64,000 bases of DNA from an uncultured Collinsella sp. (GCA_902494245.1 CABUSR010000003.1:14253-78252), one strand, 5' to 3'; positions 24,989-34,771 are shown, counted from the first letter of the stretch. The notes: generated by a model from the sequence alone, not told the origin. Numbers and translations: made by a program.

Positions 24989-27154
24989 CTATGCACGGGC
25001 GCATTCCGCAACGTGCGAATCGAGCCATTCGATATCCTCGGCAAGATGTGCCACGCCCAGATGGTGTTCACCCGGACACACCTCGTGCCGCAGGCCATCT
25101 CTGCGACCCAGCAACTTGTAGGCATCGCGCACGATCTCGAGCTGCTCGCCAACATTTTTCAGCCCGCGCGAACCGTTCAGATGATCCTCTTCGCAGCTCT
25201 GCACTAACAACGGGCGCGGCGCAATAAGCGAGGCAATATCGCCCATGTCGAGTAAGCGCCAAAGTCCGGGTGTGTAGTTGCAGCTGCAATTGCCATTGAG
25301 ATGCAGCAGCGAATCGTCGACACCGTACAGATAGCCCGAGACAAACGCCTTGCGCACACGCGGGTCGAGTGCGGCCAGGTACAACGTCATGTAGCCGCCA
25401 CCCGAAAAACCAAAGCAACCCAGGTCATCCATGGCAATGTCGCCGCGCGCCTCTAGGTAATCGATCAGACGCATGTTATCCCAGGCGTTGAGGCCCGCAA
25501 CCGTAAGACCCAGCGGCTCGGCCATACGTGCTTGATTCAGACACGTACCGCGCAGGTAGCTGTTCTCGTCATCGCCCTGACCCTTCCAGTCACGACGGTA
25601 TCCCCAACCGCGCGCATCAGGGCAGACGGTCACGTAACCCATGCGTGCCAAACGCAGACCGTAGTCGTAATTGAACTTACGCACGGCATCATCGACAGCC
25701 GGCACGCCCGCAACACCGGCTACGCTTGCAGCACCCGCTCCCTGATGACCATGCGGGCAGATATAACAGCGTTTGAGTCCCCGCTCATCAAGCTTAGGAT
25801 GAGACGGCTCCAACAGGTAGAACGGCATCCAAACATCACGCTCGACCTGCAACATCGCATGGGTGCGCACGATGCCGCCGGCAACCCGCACGCTGCTGAG
25901 CTCACGAATCTCAATCGGGACGCGGTCCATAAGCGAAAGGCCCAAAACATCGTACAGGCGAGTCCTGGTCGCAATCCTCCACGCCTCAAAGTCTGCAGGG
26001 GTCTTGCCCGCAAATGCCGCCGAGCGCCCTTCGCGCTTCAGTCGGGCGCGCAGCGCAGGCTCGTCTTCGCAGTACGTCTCGATGTGCACGGTACGGCCAT
26101 TGGCAGATAGCCTAGTCGTCTCAACCGCATCACCGGTGCCTCCCTCGGGATCCCAGCCATCCGCACCGGCAAGCACCTGCTCGCGAGCGTACCCGGCGGC
26201 AGCCATCACATCGAGTTCATTCGCCCACGGCACCCAGCCGGTAGTATCACCCGCCGGCCCATGCAGAATCGCGCCAGCATACTGCACGCAGTTGTGCGCC
26301 GCCGGTTTATTCCAATCCCACCAGCCTTCGCGCTTGATATGTCGCCCCAGCCAACAATCGATCAGCGCAGTTTGCGCCCATTCGCGCCAAGGACGGCCCA
26401 GGTAGACCGAATCCGGCGCCACGCCATCCGGTGCTGTAAACGAACAACCGTGGAACACAAATCCGTACGGCTCGCCTTTAGGCGTGGAGGCTGCCGTTAC
26501 ATACCCGTTGACATCCATATCGCGGTTGAGCGAGCGGATCTCGCACCCCTCAAAGTAGGCACGCGCGCCGCCAAAGATAAAGTCGACATCGCCCTCGATC
26601 CGGCAACGTCGAAAATACTGGCGCCCCACCCGGCGCGACGCATACTGTTTGGGCCCTATGAACCCACCCGGTTTAGCCTCATGCGGCGGCAGCGGGCCCA
26701 AAAACAGTGTGTCCTGGCGCCCCTTAATGCAGCAGGCATCGACAACCAGACGGTCGCCATCGGCATACAGGGCAATCGCCTGACCGACCTCGCGCCCATC
26801 GCCCGCATCGTTTTCGATCGTGAGGTTTGCAAGCGTCACGTCATCGGCATCGACCAGGACCGTATACGTGCGGAAGGTGCCGAGCGTGCCGTCGACGCCC
26901 GAGCCGTCCTCCGAAGGCATCTTGGCACCCAGGCCGCCCATGATACGCACGCTATCGGCCGTCTCTCCCTCAATCGTCACATGCGGGCGACGAATCTCGA
27001 CCCGCTCGCGATACTCGCCCGGATCGACGCGAATCATCACCGGTTGCTCGGCATCCGGATAGAGCTGATCGGCTGCCGCCAAGGCATCGGAAATCGTTGG
27101 ATACGCTCCTGCCGCAGCCCTCGAAACGCGCAGCGTATAGATACTTTCGCTCAT
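24989..27154 (-). CDS. Fusion: CE8-type pectin methylesterase plus alpha/beta-hydrolase esterase
   Basis: A 721-residue two-domain enzyme. Residues 1 to about 340 are a right-handed beta-helix pectin methylesterase, with VGQAIALYADGDR, CIKGRQDTLF, GDVDFIFGGARAYFEGC (catalytic Asp) and YLGRPWREWAQ. Residues from about 360 on are an alpha/beta hydrolase: PHGHQGAG (oxyanion region), GFSGGGYMTLYLAAL (Ser nucleophile), CEEDHLNG (acid) and CPGEHHLG (His). No signal peptide. The ATG overlaps the stop of the upstream esterase gene (ATGA), so the two are translationally coupled. The C-terminal half most resembles acetyl- or methyl-esterase families; which one is not clear from sequence. Confidence 0.9.
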   Translation of the reverse strand: MSESIYTLRVSRAAAGAYPTISDALAAADQLYPDAEQPVMIRVDPGEYRERVEIRRPHVTIEGETADSVRIMGGLGAKMPSEDGSGVDGTLGTFRTYTVLVDADDVTLANLTIENDAGDGREVGQAIALYADGDRLVVDACCIKGRQDTLFLGPLPPHEAKPGGFIGPKQYASRRVGRQYFRRCRIEGDVDFIFGGARAYFEGCEIRSLNRDMDVNGYVTAASTPKGEPYGFVFHGCSFTAPDGVAPDSVYLGRPWREWAQTALIDCWLGRHIKREGWWDWNKPAAHNCVQYAGAILHGPAGDTTGWVPWANELDVMAAAGYAREQVLAGADGWDPEGGTGDAVETTRLSANGRTVHIETYCEDEPALRARLKREGRSAAFAGKTPADFEAWRIATRTRLYDVLGLSLMDRVPIEIRELSSVRVAGGIVRTHAMLQVERDVWMPFYLLEPSHPKLDERGLKRCYICPHGHQGAGAASVAGVAGVPAVDDAVRKFNYDYGLRLARMGYVTVCPDARGWGYRRDWKGQGDDENSYLRGTCLNQARMAEPLGLTVAGLNAWDNMRLIDYLEARGDIAMDDLGCFGFSGGGYMTLYLAALDPRVRKAFVSGYLYGVDDSLLHLNGNCSCNYTPGLWRLLDMGDIASLIAPRPLLVQSCEEDHLNGSRGLKNVGEQLEIVRDAYKLLGRRDGLRHEVCPGEHHLGVAHLAEDIEWLDSHVAECARA

Positions 27155-27960
27155 CGTCCATCACGCTCCCATGCAACGAACTGTTCAGGCCAGCCCTGAA
27201 CTTGTGGCTGAATATGCTCGGCGCAGCCCTTAAATGCCGTTTGGGCCGTGGCGAGCGATGCCCCATGCTTTCCATGCGGAAAGACATGTAGGCTAAAGCC
27301 AATCCCGTGGTCGGCAAGAGCCTGCGCAAGAAGGAGGCTATTTTGAACTGGTACCGATGCATCCTCGGCGGTATGCCACAAGAACGTACGGGGGAAGCCA
27401 TCGCCCACCATATTCTCGATCGACAACTTTTGAGCCAAAGCGCCGTCGGCACCCGTTAGGTGTTCAAACGAACCACGATGAGCATAGGCCCCCGAGCTTA
27501 CGACCGGATAGCCCAAGCAAAGTGTGTCAGGCCGAATCGACTCAGGCGATGCCGCAATCGACTCTGCAAGCCAGGGTTGGTCCCAAAGCGCCCCGAGCAA
27601 GCCAACCAGATGCCCACCGGCCGAAAAACCCATGACCGTAATCCGATCAGGATCGACACAGTACTCTGCCGCATGGCCTCGGACGGTATCGACCGCCCGC
27701 GCGAGTTCTTGCAATGCAAGCGGATAGACAGCCGGAGCAACCGAATAGTTCAGTACAAACGCTTGGTAGCCCATCGCCAACAAACGGAGCGCTACCGGCT
27801 CGCCTTCGCGCGGCGAAACGTGATCGTAGCCGCCTCCTGGCACGACCACAACTGCAGGCAGCGGTTTTAAAGCATAAGCATCTTCGGTCGGGGCAAAAAC
27901 ATAAGACGTAATCGTGGCAGACGAGCCATCGACCCCGACAGGAATCGTTTTATTGAGCAT
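27151..27960 (-). CDS. Alpha/beta-hydrolase esterase (BD-FAE/acetylesterase-like)
   Basis: A 269-residue esterase with PGGGYDHVSP (oxyanion loop), GFSAGGHLVGLL (Ser), TAEDASVPVQ (Asp) and PHGKHGAS (His). It resembles BD-FAE-type acetyl- or feruloyl-esterases. No signal peptide. Start at MLNKTI (27960) behind GAAAGGGA. The last four bases overlap the start of the methylesterase fusion. With the SGNH enzyme and the fused domain, this gives up to four ester-cleaving domains in one run. Confidence 0.87.
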   Translation of the reverse strand: MLNKTIPVGVDGSSATITSYVFAPTEDAYALKPLPAVVVVPGGGYDHVSPREGEPVALRLLAMGYQAFVLNYSVAPAVYPLALQELARAVDTVRGHAAEYCVDPDRITVMGFSAGGHLVGLLGALWDQPWLAESIAASPESIRPDTLCLGYPVVSSGAYAHRGSFEHLTGADGALAQKLSIENMVGDGFPRTFLWHTAEDASVPVQNSLLLAQALADHGIGFSLHVFPHGKHGASLATAQTAFKGCAEHIQPQVQGWPEQFVAWERDGR

Positions 27961-28012
27961 GTATTCCCTTTCACCATGATGCGTAGCGCAGCGCACACGG
28001 CCGTATCGCACA

Positions 28013-28049
28013 AGGGCTGCATTGCCGATTTATCCGACAATGCAGCCCT
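28013..28049 (-). terminator. Hairpin after GH28
   Basis: Perfect 12-bp stem AGGGCTGCATTG (28013-28024) with 28038-28049, 16 bases past the GH28 stop. On the minus strand the stem is followed by TGTGCG, so it is without a U-run and may be leaky. Confidence 0.6.
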
Positions 28050-28064
28050 GGTCATCACCCCGAG

Positions 28065-29660
28065 TTAGGAACGGATAACCCTGTCGACGTTCTGGAGCTG
28101 CAGTTCCTCGCCGTCCTGGCCCTCGATCACCACATTTTGCAGGTCGAGTACCTTGACGTTTTGCGCGATGATGCCCTGGCGCACCATGGGCTCAACGCCG
28201 CAGGCCATGGCCGGGACAAAGGGCTCGGCATCCGGCGCGAAGGTCACGTGGACATCCTGGAACGTCAGGCGCGTCACTTTGCTCTCGGGCAGGCCCGTGA
28301 TGTAAGCAGCAGCCGCGTGGCAGTTAGTAGCCTCGATATCACAAAACGTCGTGGCACCAAAGCCGGGTGTGCGGTCATCGACGGGCAGCGCCTCGCGAGA
28401 CTGCACGTAATCGGTCTTGCCGTCCTTGTCGCAGAAGTAGAACGAGTTGACCACGAAGGGCGTGAGCACCTCGTCCATGCGAATGTGCTCAAAGGTAATG
28501 CCCTCGTTGACGGCGTCCTTGCCGCGCCCGCGGCGGGTCTTGACGCGCAGGCCGCGGTCGGTGCGTTCAAAGAGGCACTTGCTCACGGTAAGGTCCTTGA
28601 TGCCGCCGGCAGCCTCGGATCCCAGCACCACGGCACCATGGCCGTCGTGCATGTAGCAGTGAGAAATCAGCACGTCGTGCGTGGCGGGACGAAGCTCAGG
28701 CTCAATGCCCAGCTTGCCGCTCTTGATGGCGATGCAGTCGTCGCCCACCGAGAACTGACAACCAAGGATGCGAACAAAACCGCAGCTCTCGGGATCGAAG
28801 CCATCGGTGTTGTGGGAGTTCTTGGGGCCCTCGATGGACAGGCAGAGCGCATCGATGTGCTCGCACAGGATGGGGTGGATGTTCCACGCCGGGCTGTTGC
28901 GGACGGTGAAGCCAGCCAAGCTCACGTTCTCACACTCGGATAGGAAGATCATGCGCGGGCGGGCGACCTCACGGCCCTCCTCCGGGCGAAAGATGTTCTT
29001 AAAGTCCTTGTTCCACCAGTTGTCCTCGGCAAAATCAGTCTGACCGTCGATCGCGCCGCGACCATAGATGCACACGTCGTGCACGCTCAGACCCGTAAAG
29101 GTAGAGCAGTAGGTCGAGAAGCTCTCGCCCTCCCAGCGGCCCAGGGGCAGCATATCGGTGCCGGCATACCCGGCACCCTCGTTGCCCGTGACCGTGCCCG
29201 GAATGTAGGCAAGCGAGGCACGATCGTGGCGGGCCAGCAGCACCGCTCCCTCGGCAAGCTCGATGTTGATATTGCTCTTAAGGAAGAGAGACTTGATGCG
29301 ATAACTACCGGCAGGGATCAGCACGCGGCCACCCTTGGGGCAGGCCATGATGGCAGCCTGGATGTTGGTGGTGTCATCATGCTCGGCATCGCCCTTGGCG
29401 CCACAGTCGCGAACGTTGATGGTAAAGGGCTCAGCCGGCGTGGTGACACCTACGCTCAGCTCACGCTCGCCACAGACAAAACGGACCAGGTTGCGCTTGC
29501 CGGGGGTCAGGCCGTCGACATAGGTCTCGACCGTATTCGTGGTACCGGCGGGCTCGTCGTTGACAAAGATCTCCCACGTATCGGCGCAGGTAAAGTAACC
29601 GCCGTCGTCAAGCTCGATAACCGCCGCGCGCGCGTTGCGCCAGATAACGTTCGTCTCCAT
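28065..29660 (-). CDS. GH28 polygalacturonase-type glycoside hydrolase
   Basis: Hydrolyses alpha-1,4-galacturonan or related links. The 531-residue protein begins with a fibronectin III-like segment of about 85 residues, then a beta-helix with GH28 active-site motifs: NTDGFDPES, GDDCIAIKSG (two Asp), DGHGAVVLGSE and the Arg-Lys motif LRVKTRRGRG. The layout fits bacterial exo-polygalacturonases, but no signal peptide is visible, so it is likely cytoplasmic. Start at METNVI (29660) behind GAGGGAGAAA. No operator of the GGTGAACG type is seen directly upstream, so it may depend on read-through from the symporter gene. Confidence 0.93.
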   Translation of the reverse strand: METNVIWRNARAAVIELDDGGYFTCADTWEIFVNDEPAGTTNTVETYVDGLTPGKRNLVRFVCGERELSVGVTTPAEPFTINVRDCGAKGDAEHDDTTNIQAAIMACPKGGRVLIPAGSYRIKSLFLKSNINIELAEGAVLLARHDRASLAYIPGTVTGNEGAGYAGTDMLPLGRWEGESFSTYCSTFTGLSVHDVCIYGRGAIDGQTDFAEDNWWNKDFKNIFRPEEGREVARPRMIFLSECENVSLAGFTVRNSPAWNIHPILCEHIDALCLSIEGPKNSHNTDGFDPESCGFVRILGCQFSVGDDCIAIKSGKLGIEPELRPATHDVLISHCYMHDGHGAVVLGSEAAGGIKDLTVSKCLFERTDRGLRVKTRRGRGKDAVNEGITFEHIRMDEVLTPFVVNSFYFCDKDGKTDYVQSREALPVDDRTPGFGATTFCDIEATNCHAAAAYITGLPESKVTRLTFQDVHVTFAPDAEPFVPAMACGVEPMVRQGIIAQNVKVLDLQNVVIEGQDGEELQLQNVDRVIRS

Positions 29661-29708
29661 GGGTTTCTCCCTCAAAAAGATGCTCTAAAGGCAAATTGTA
29701 CGCTGTTG

Positions 29709-29752
29709 AAAAAGGGCCGTGCCTGCCGGCGGAATTCCGGTGGCACGGCCCT
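29709..29752 (-). terminator. Terminator between the GPH symporter and GH28
   Basis: AAGGGCCGTGCCTGCCGG pairs with CCGGTGGCACGGCCCT with one mismatch; on the minus strand TTTTTC follows. Confidence 0.85.
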
Positions 29753-29775
29753 GTGATTTGGACGATATGTCGGCC

Positions 29776-31335
29776 TTACTCGGCGGGAGTTACGCTACCG
29801 TCCTGGAAGCCAACGTTGTTGTGGGCAAAGCAGTCCTCGTACTTAAAGCCGGAGAGCTCCTCGCAAAGCGCCTTGACCTCGGGCTTGACGTCGGCCATCT
29901 TGCCACCCTCCTTGACTCGGTGAATCTCGTCGCAAAGGACGTCGCACTGCTCCTTGTCGATCTTGATGCCGCGGGCAAGGACGGCCGCAAGCAGGAAGAA
30001 GCCGGCGCAGCCGATGATCATGTAGCCGCAGATATACAGAGGCACGGTAGCGGGCTGGGTCACGGCGTCGCTATTGCCGGCGGTCTGAATGAAGCCGGAG
30101 GCAGCAAGGACGATAGCCCACACGTTGACGGCGATAGCCTGGGCGATCTGCTGGCAGAGCTGCTGCGCGGAGCTGTAGATGCCCTCGCGACGACGCAGGG
30201 TGATGAGCTCATCGACATCGGGGATGTAGTTGAGCAGAACATCGGGCAGGTACTGGAAGCCGACGTAGAAGAACTTCCAGATGGCGAAGATGATGGGGTA
30301 GGCGATCATGGCGATGGCGACCGTGGAGGTGCCGTTAATCTGACCAAAGGCGAAGTAGTTGTAGGCAATGATGCACGCAGCGCAACCGACATTTGCGAGG
30401 TACCAAGACTTGTGGAAGCCCTTCTTGGCCATGAGGGCGACCCAGATGGCGGTGCAGACGATAGCGACGACCTTGCCAGGCATCTCCATCACGGACTCGT
30501 AGGACTTAGGAATCTGCAGGCAGTAGACGATGAAGAAGGACAGGCAGGCAGACCAGCAGGCAGCAGCGAGCTTCGTGGAGACCTGTGCGTACAGGACCTT
30601 GCGGAAGGACTTGTTGCGGAAGGTGGAGATAACGTCGATGAAGAACTTCTTGATACCCTCGCCGACGCTCTCGATCTTCTCCTGAGCGACCTCCTCGGGG
30701 GTGTGCTCCCACGTGGACAGGTACACACAAAGCAGCGAGATTGCCATGACCGAAGCGTTGACCGTAGCGATGATGAAGTAGCTGAACGGGTTGGTCTCGC
30801 CGAAGGTGCCAAAGCCGAAGCCCACAAGTGCAGCCATCAGGAAGCCGGCGGCGTTACCAAAGAGATGCTTGTAGCCGGTGAGGTACGTACGCTCCTTAAA
30901 GTCGTCGGTCATCTCGATGGTAAGCGGCGACAGGTTGGCGGTGCAGAACGTGTACGCGACGTTGTAGATCAGGTACAGCACAAAGTAGTACGGGAAGCCA
31001 AACGGCGTAGCCACGAAGATGAGCGGCTCGGCGATCATCATCGGGATGGCCAGCAAGATCCAGAAACGACGACGACCAAAGATGCGGCCAATCTTGGTGG
31101 CATAGAAGTTATCGGCCACAAAGCCCATCAGCGGGCAAAGAATGGCGTTGACATAGATGGCAAACGAGCTGATCAGTGCAGCCTCGCCTGCGGACAGGCC
31201 ACACTCCGTGGACAGGAACAGCACCATGTAGCTGTGCGTAAAGGTCAGGGCACCGGAATTGAGCATACCGCCCATACCAAAGCCCAAGCGCGTCCAGAAT
31301 GTGATCTTACGCTTTTTTCCGATCTTATTAGTCAT
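29776..31335 (-). CDS. GPH-type MFS symporter for (oligo)galacturonides
   Basis: A 519-residue carrier with about 12 membrane segments and the GPH-family start (TFWTRLGFGMGGMLNS) and loop (GRIFGRRRFWILLAIP). Glycoside-pentoside-hexuronide carriers import uronides with a cation. Start at MTNKIG (31335) behind GAGGGAG. The upstream gap carries three LacI-type operators. A long soluble tail of about 60 residues follows the last segment. As the only sugar carrier in the pectin island it is the best candidate importer; exact substrate size is unknown. Confidence 0.88.
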   Translation of the reverse strand: MTNKIGKKRKITFWTRLGFGMGGMLNSGALTFTHSYMVLFLSTECGLSAGEAALISSFAIYVNAILCPLMGFVADNFYATKIGRIFGRRRFWILLAIPMMIAEPLIFVATPFGFPYYFVLYLIYNVAYTFCTANLSPLTIEMTDDFKERTYLTGYKHLFGNAAGFLMAALVGFGFGTFGETNPFSYFIIATVNASVMAISLLCVYLSTWEHTPEEVAQEKIESVGEGIKKFFIDVISTFRNKSFRKVLYAQVSTKLAAACWSACLSFFIVYCLQIPKSYESVMEMPGKVVAIVCTAIWVALMAKKGFHKSWYLANVGCAACIIAYNYFAFGQINGTSTVAIAMIAYPIIFAIWKFFYVGFQYLPDVLLNYIPDVDELITLRRREGIYSSAQQLCQQIAQAIAVNVWAIVLAASGFIQTAGNSDAVTQPATVPLYICGYMIIGCAGFFLLAAVLARGIKIDKEQCDVLCDEIHRVKEGGKMADVKPEVKALCEELSGFKYEDCFAHNNVGFQDGSVTPAE

Positions 31336-31412
31336 CGAGCTCCCTCTCTTTTCTCGATTGTCTTGCAGCAAGACATTGGAGTCCACACTGACATCTGTCT
31401 GCCCAGCGTTCA

Positions 31413-31586
31413 GGGTGAACGTTTAGTTAGATTATGCGCGATTGCTTACGACAGGTGAACGTTCACTTGAATAATATCCTTGAACGGTCGATTTTTACCG
31501 CTGAACGGACACAATTGAGATCCTCACACCTATTTTCTGCTGGTAAAGGTGCCATGCTGGACAGCCATGAGATAGGTGAACGTTTA
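31413..31586 (-). promoter_or_regulatory. GGTGAACGTT operators before the GPH symporter
   Basis: Sites at 31413-31425 (GGGTGAACGTTTA), 31452-31469 (CAGGTGAACGTTCACTTG, the best palindrome) and 31574-31586 (AGGTGAACGTTTA). Apart from these and the uxaA terminator, nothing else is seen in 31336-31690. Confidence 0.75.
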
Positions 31587-31621
31587 TCAGATTTTCCAAC
31601 ATATTCACTTAACCACGAAAC

Positions 31622-31655
31622 GAAAAAGCCCCGCCGGGAACACTCCCGATGGGGC
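31622..31655 (-). terminator. Terminator after uxaA
   Basis: GCCCCGCCGGG (31628-31638) pairs with CCCGATGGGGC (31644-31654), followed on the minus strand by TTTTTCG. Confidence 0.9.
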
Positions 31656-31690
31656 CGGTGACATCTCGCTATGCTTGGGCGCACTTGCCG

Positions 31691-33175
31691 CTACAAGCAG
31701 ACGCCGTCCTTCCAGATACTGATCTCGTGACAGCCACGGCGCTCAGCACTCGTGAGCTTACCGCTCGCCGTCTCCAGCACCAGCTGGTACAGATCGTGGG
31801 CAGCCTCGTCGAGCGTGCGCTCACCCGTAGCAATCACGCCAGCGTTAAAGTCCATCCAGTTGGCCTTGTGGTCGCACAAACGCTGATTGGTGAACACCTT
31901 GAGGGTAGGCGCCGGCGCGCCAAACGGTGTGCCGCGGCCGGTCGAGAACAGAATCACGTGGCAGCCGGCAGCCGTCAACGCCGTGGTGGATACCATGTCG
32001 TTGCCCGGACCGCACAGCATGTTCAGGCCGTGTTTATTTGCCTGGCCGGCATACGGCAGCACGTCGACGATGGGGGCAGATCCGCCCTTTTGCACGCAGC
32101 CGCAGCTCTTGTCCTCGAGCGTGGTAATACCGCCGTCCTTGTTGCCGGGACTCGGGTTCTCATAAACGACCTCGCCATGGCTAATAAAGTAGTCCTTAAA
32201 TCCATTGAGCATGTCGGAGGCAGCGTTAAAGACCTGCTCGTTCTCGCAACGGTCGAGCAGGATGCTCTCCGCGCCAAACATCTCGGGCACCTCGGTAAGC
32301 ACCGACGTGCCGCCACGGGCGACGACCATATCGCTCACGCGACCGATCGTGGGGTTGGCGGTAATGCCCGAAAGACCGTCGGAGCCGCCACACTTAAGAC
32401 CAATGACCAGCTCGGAGGCCGGAATGGGCTCGCGCTTGGACTGCTTTGCCAGGTCTGCCAGCTCGGCCAGAATCTTGTGACCCTCGATTTGCTCGTCGGC
32501 TACATCCTGGCAGGTGAGAAAGCGAACGCGCTCGTGATCGAAGTCACCGAGCTCGTCGAGCACCTGCTGGTGTGTGCAGTTCTCGCAACCGAGCGACAGG
32601 AACAGCACGCCGGCCGCATTAGGGTGACGCGAGAGCGCCACCAGCAGACGACGCGTCTGGACATGGTCGGCGCCGGTCTGCGAGCAACCGAACGGATGCG
32701 GGAAGTAGTAGACGCCCTCCAGCGAGCCATCGACCAGATCCTGGGCCTGCTCGCACATGGCACGGGCGACTTCGTTGACACAGCCGACCGTGGGGATGAT
32801 CCACAGCTCGTTGCGCGTCGCGGCACGACCGTCGGCGCGGCGGAACCCCATAAAGGTCTCGGGCTCAACCGACTCAACGACCGGATGCGTGGGGTTGTAG
32901 GTGTACTCGACCTCGCCCGAAAGGTTGGTCTTCACATTGTGCGTGTGGAGCCACTGACCGGGCTGGACATCGCCCGTCACGTGTCCGATAGGAAGGCCGT
33001 ACTTAATGACGTCCTCGCCGGCGGCAATCGAGCGCACAGCCATCTTGTGGCCTTGCGGAATATCCTCCGCGGCCACGACCTCGCCCACCCCGGGAACCGC
33101 GACGGCGGTGCCCTTGGCAAGCGGCGACAGCGCGACGATCACGTTGTCGGCCGGATTGATCTGGATAGTGTTCAT
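31691..33175 (-). CDS. uxaA: Altronate dehydratase
   Basis: Converts D-altronate to KDG. The 494-residue protein joins an N-terminal SAF domain (GHVTGDVQPGQWLHTHNVKT) to the large UxaA catalytic part (RNELWIIPTVGCVNEVA, FPHPFGCSQTG, SLGCENC, GLKCGGSDGLSGITANP), the usual full-length form. The Cys and His positions fit an iron-dependent lyase. It is third in the uxaC-uxaB-uxaA run (81 bases after uxaB) and ends at a strong terminator. Confidence 0.95.
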   Translation of the reverse strand: MNTIQINPADNVIVALSPLAKGTAVAVPGVGEVVAAEDIPQGHKMAVRSIAAGEDVIKYGLPIGHVTGDVQPGQWLHTHNVKTNLSGEVEYTYNPTHPVVESVEPETFMGFRRADGRAATRNELWIIPTVGCVNEVARAMCEQAQDLVDGSLEGVYYFPHPFGCSQTGADHVQTRRLLVALSRHPNAAGVLFLSLGCENCTHQQVLDELGDFDHERVRFLTCQDVADEQIEGHKILAELADLAKQSKREPIPASELVIGLKCGGSDGLSGITANPTIGRVSDMVVARGGTSVLTEVPEMFGAESILLDRCENEQVFNAASDMLNGFKDYFISHGEVVYENPSPGNKDGGITTLEDKSCGCVQKGGSAPIVDVLPYAGQANKHGLNMLCGPGNDMVSTTALTAAGCHVILFSTGRGTPFGAPAPTLKVFTNQRLCDHKANWMDFNAGVIATGERTLDEAAHDLYQLVLETASGKLTSAERRGCHEISIWKDGVCL

Positions 33176-33256
33176 TGCAAATGGTCCTAACCCTACAGGT
33201 TGAGCAGAAGTCGAGACGCGGGCACGCCGTCCCGCGCCCGCGTCTGCGCCGGAAAT

Positions 33257-34771
33257 TTACGCCTGAGCGTTGGCGAAGGCCTGCTTGGCACCCTCGGTGC
33301 GCACGACGGCGAGCGCACTGACGACAAACTCCTCAAGACCGGCGATCTGCGTAAGGTCCTCGCCCCACATCTGCTCGTTGGTGAGCACGTCGTGCACCAG
33401 CTGGGCATCGTCGGCACCGGCGTGGGCGGCGTAGAAATCGAGTACGAAGGCGTCGTCCTGAGCGGTGTACTCGGTGCCGTCGGAGCGACGCAGGTGCAGG
33501 CCGTCGCCCTCGCGGGACACGAGCTCCTGCGTGTAGAAGGAGATGAGCGTAGCGAGGCTCGTCGCCAGGCACTTGGGCAGGTTGCCGGTCTCGGCAACGT
33601 AGTCCTTGAGCGTGGGCAGGTCGCGAGCGCGCCACTTAGCCGTGGAGTTGAGGCAGATGGAGAGCAGCGCATGATCAATAAACGGGTTGTCGAAGCGGTT
33701 TTCGACGGCGGCGGCAAAGGCCTTGCAGTCCTCGACATCCAAGTCGGCGGCAAGCGTCGGAATGACCTCGTCGTAGAGCATGGTGTTCATGAAGCCGCGA
33801 ATGGTCTCGTCATGCATGCAGTCGCGCACGATATCAAAGCCGGCAACCCAGGAACCCGGAACGAAGGCGGTGTGGGCACCGTTGAGGATGCGGACCTTGC
33901 GCTTTTTGTACGGGGTGACGTCGGGAGTCACAAAGACACCCGGAAGACCAGCCTTCACAAAGGGAAGCTTCTCGGCAAGCGACTCGTCGCCCTGGATGCC
34001 CCACATCTGGAAGGGCTCGCGCACGGCCAGGAAGGGGTCCTCGTAGCCCAGACGCTCGGCAACCGCCGCGGCCTCCTTGGGATCGCGAATGCGACCCGGA
34101 ACGATGGTGTCGACAAGCGTGGTGCAGACGGTGCAGTCGTTAGCCATCCACTGCGCAAACTCGTCCTCCCAGCCCCAGTCGCTCACATACTGGTTCATGA
34201 TGCGCAGCAACTCCTCGCCGTTGTGATCGATGAGCTCGCAGGCGAGGACGATGACGCCCGGCTTACCGGCAGCCCAGCGGGTGTGGAGCACCTGGGCAAG
34301 CTTGGCGGGGAAGCTCGCAGGTGGCATGTCGTCGGCCTTGCAGGACGGGTCATAGGCGATACCGGCCTCGGTGGTGTTGGAGACGATGATCTCCAGGTCG
34401 TCGGAGACAGCGACCTCCATCATGGCGCGGTAGTCGTCCTCGCGGTACGGGTTGATGCAGCGGCTGCAAGCGCTAATCACGCGGGACTCGTCGACCGTGT
34501 TGCCGTCCTCCTTGCCGCGCACCAGCACGGTATACAGGTCGTCCTGGGCATTGATACCGTCGGCAAAGCCAAAGGCGCCGCTGATGGGCTGGACCATGAC
34601 GATCTTGCCATTCCAGCCGGTCGCCTCGTTACCCATGTCAAAGAAGCGGTCAACGAAAGCGCGTAGGAAGTTGCCCTCGCCAAACTGCAGGACCTTCTCC
34701 GGCGCGTCCTTGGGAAGAAGATAGCCCTCGTAGCCGATCTTCTCGAGCGTATCGTAGCTGATGTTCTCCAT
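33257..34771 (-). CDS. uxaB: Tagaturonate reductase (altronate oxidoreductase)
   Basis: NADH-dependent reduction of D-tagaturonate to D-altronate. The 504-residue member of the mannitol dehydrogenase family has the cofactor start (VLQFGEGNFLRAFVDRFFD), NTTEAGIAYD, and the catalytic region RKVRILNGAHTAFVP with Lys and Asn. Start behind AAGGAGACAC. The gene lies between uxaC and uxaA on the same strand and no mannonate gene (uxuAB) is present, so UxaB rather than UxuB is the better call. Confidence 0.92.
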   Translation of the reverse strand: MENISYDTLEKIGYEGYLLPKDAPEKVLQFGEGNFLRAFVDRFFDMGNEATGWNGKIVMVQPISGAFGFADGINAQDDLYTVLVRGKEDGNTVDESRVISACSRCINPYREDDYRAMMEVAVSDDLEIIVSNTTEAGIAYDPSCKADDMPPASFPAKLAQVLHTRWAAGKPGVIVLACELIDHNGEELLRIMNQYVSDWGWEDEFAQWMANDCTVCTTLVDTIVPGRIRDPKEAAAVAERLGYEDPFLAVREPFQMWGIQGDESLAEKLPFVKAGLPGVFVTPDVTPYKKRKVRILNGAHTAFVPGSWVAGFDIVRDCMHDETIRGFMNTMLYDEVIPTLAADLDVEDCKAFAAAVENRFDNPFIDHALLSICLNSTAKWRARDLPTLKDYVAETGNLPKCLATSLATLISFYTQELVSREGDGLHLRRSDGTEYTAQDDAFVLDFYAAHAGADDAQLVHDVLTNEQMWGEDLTQIAGLEEFVVSALAVVRTEGAKQAFANAQA

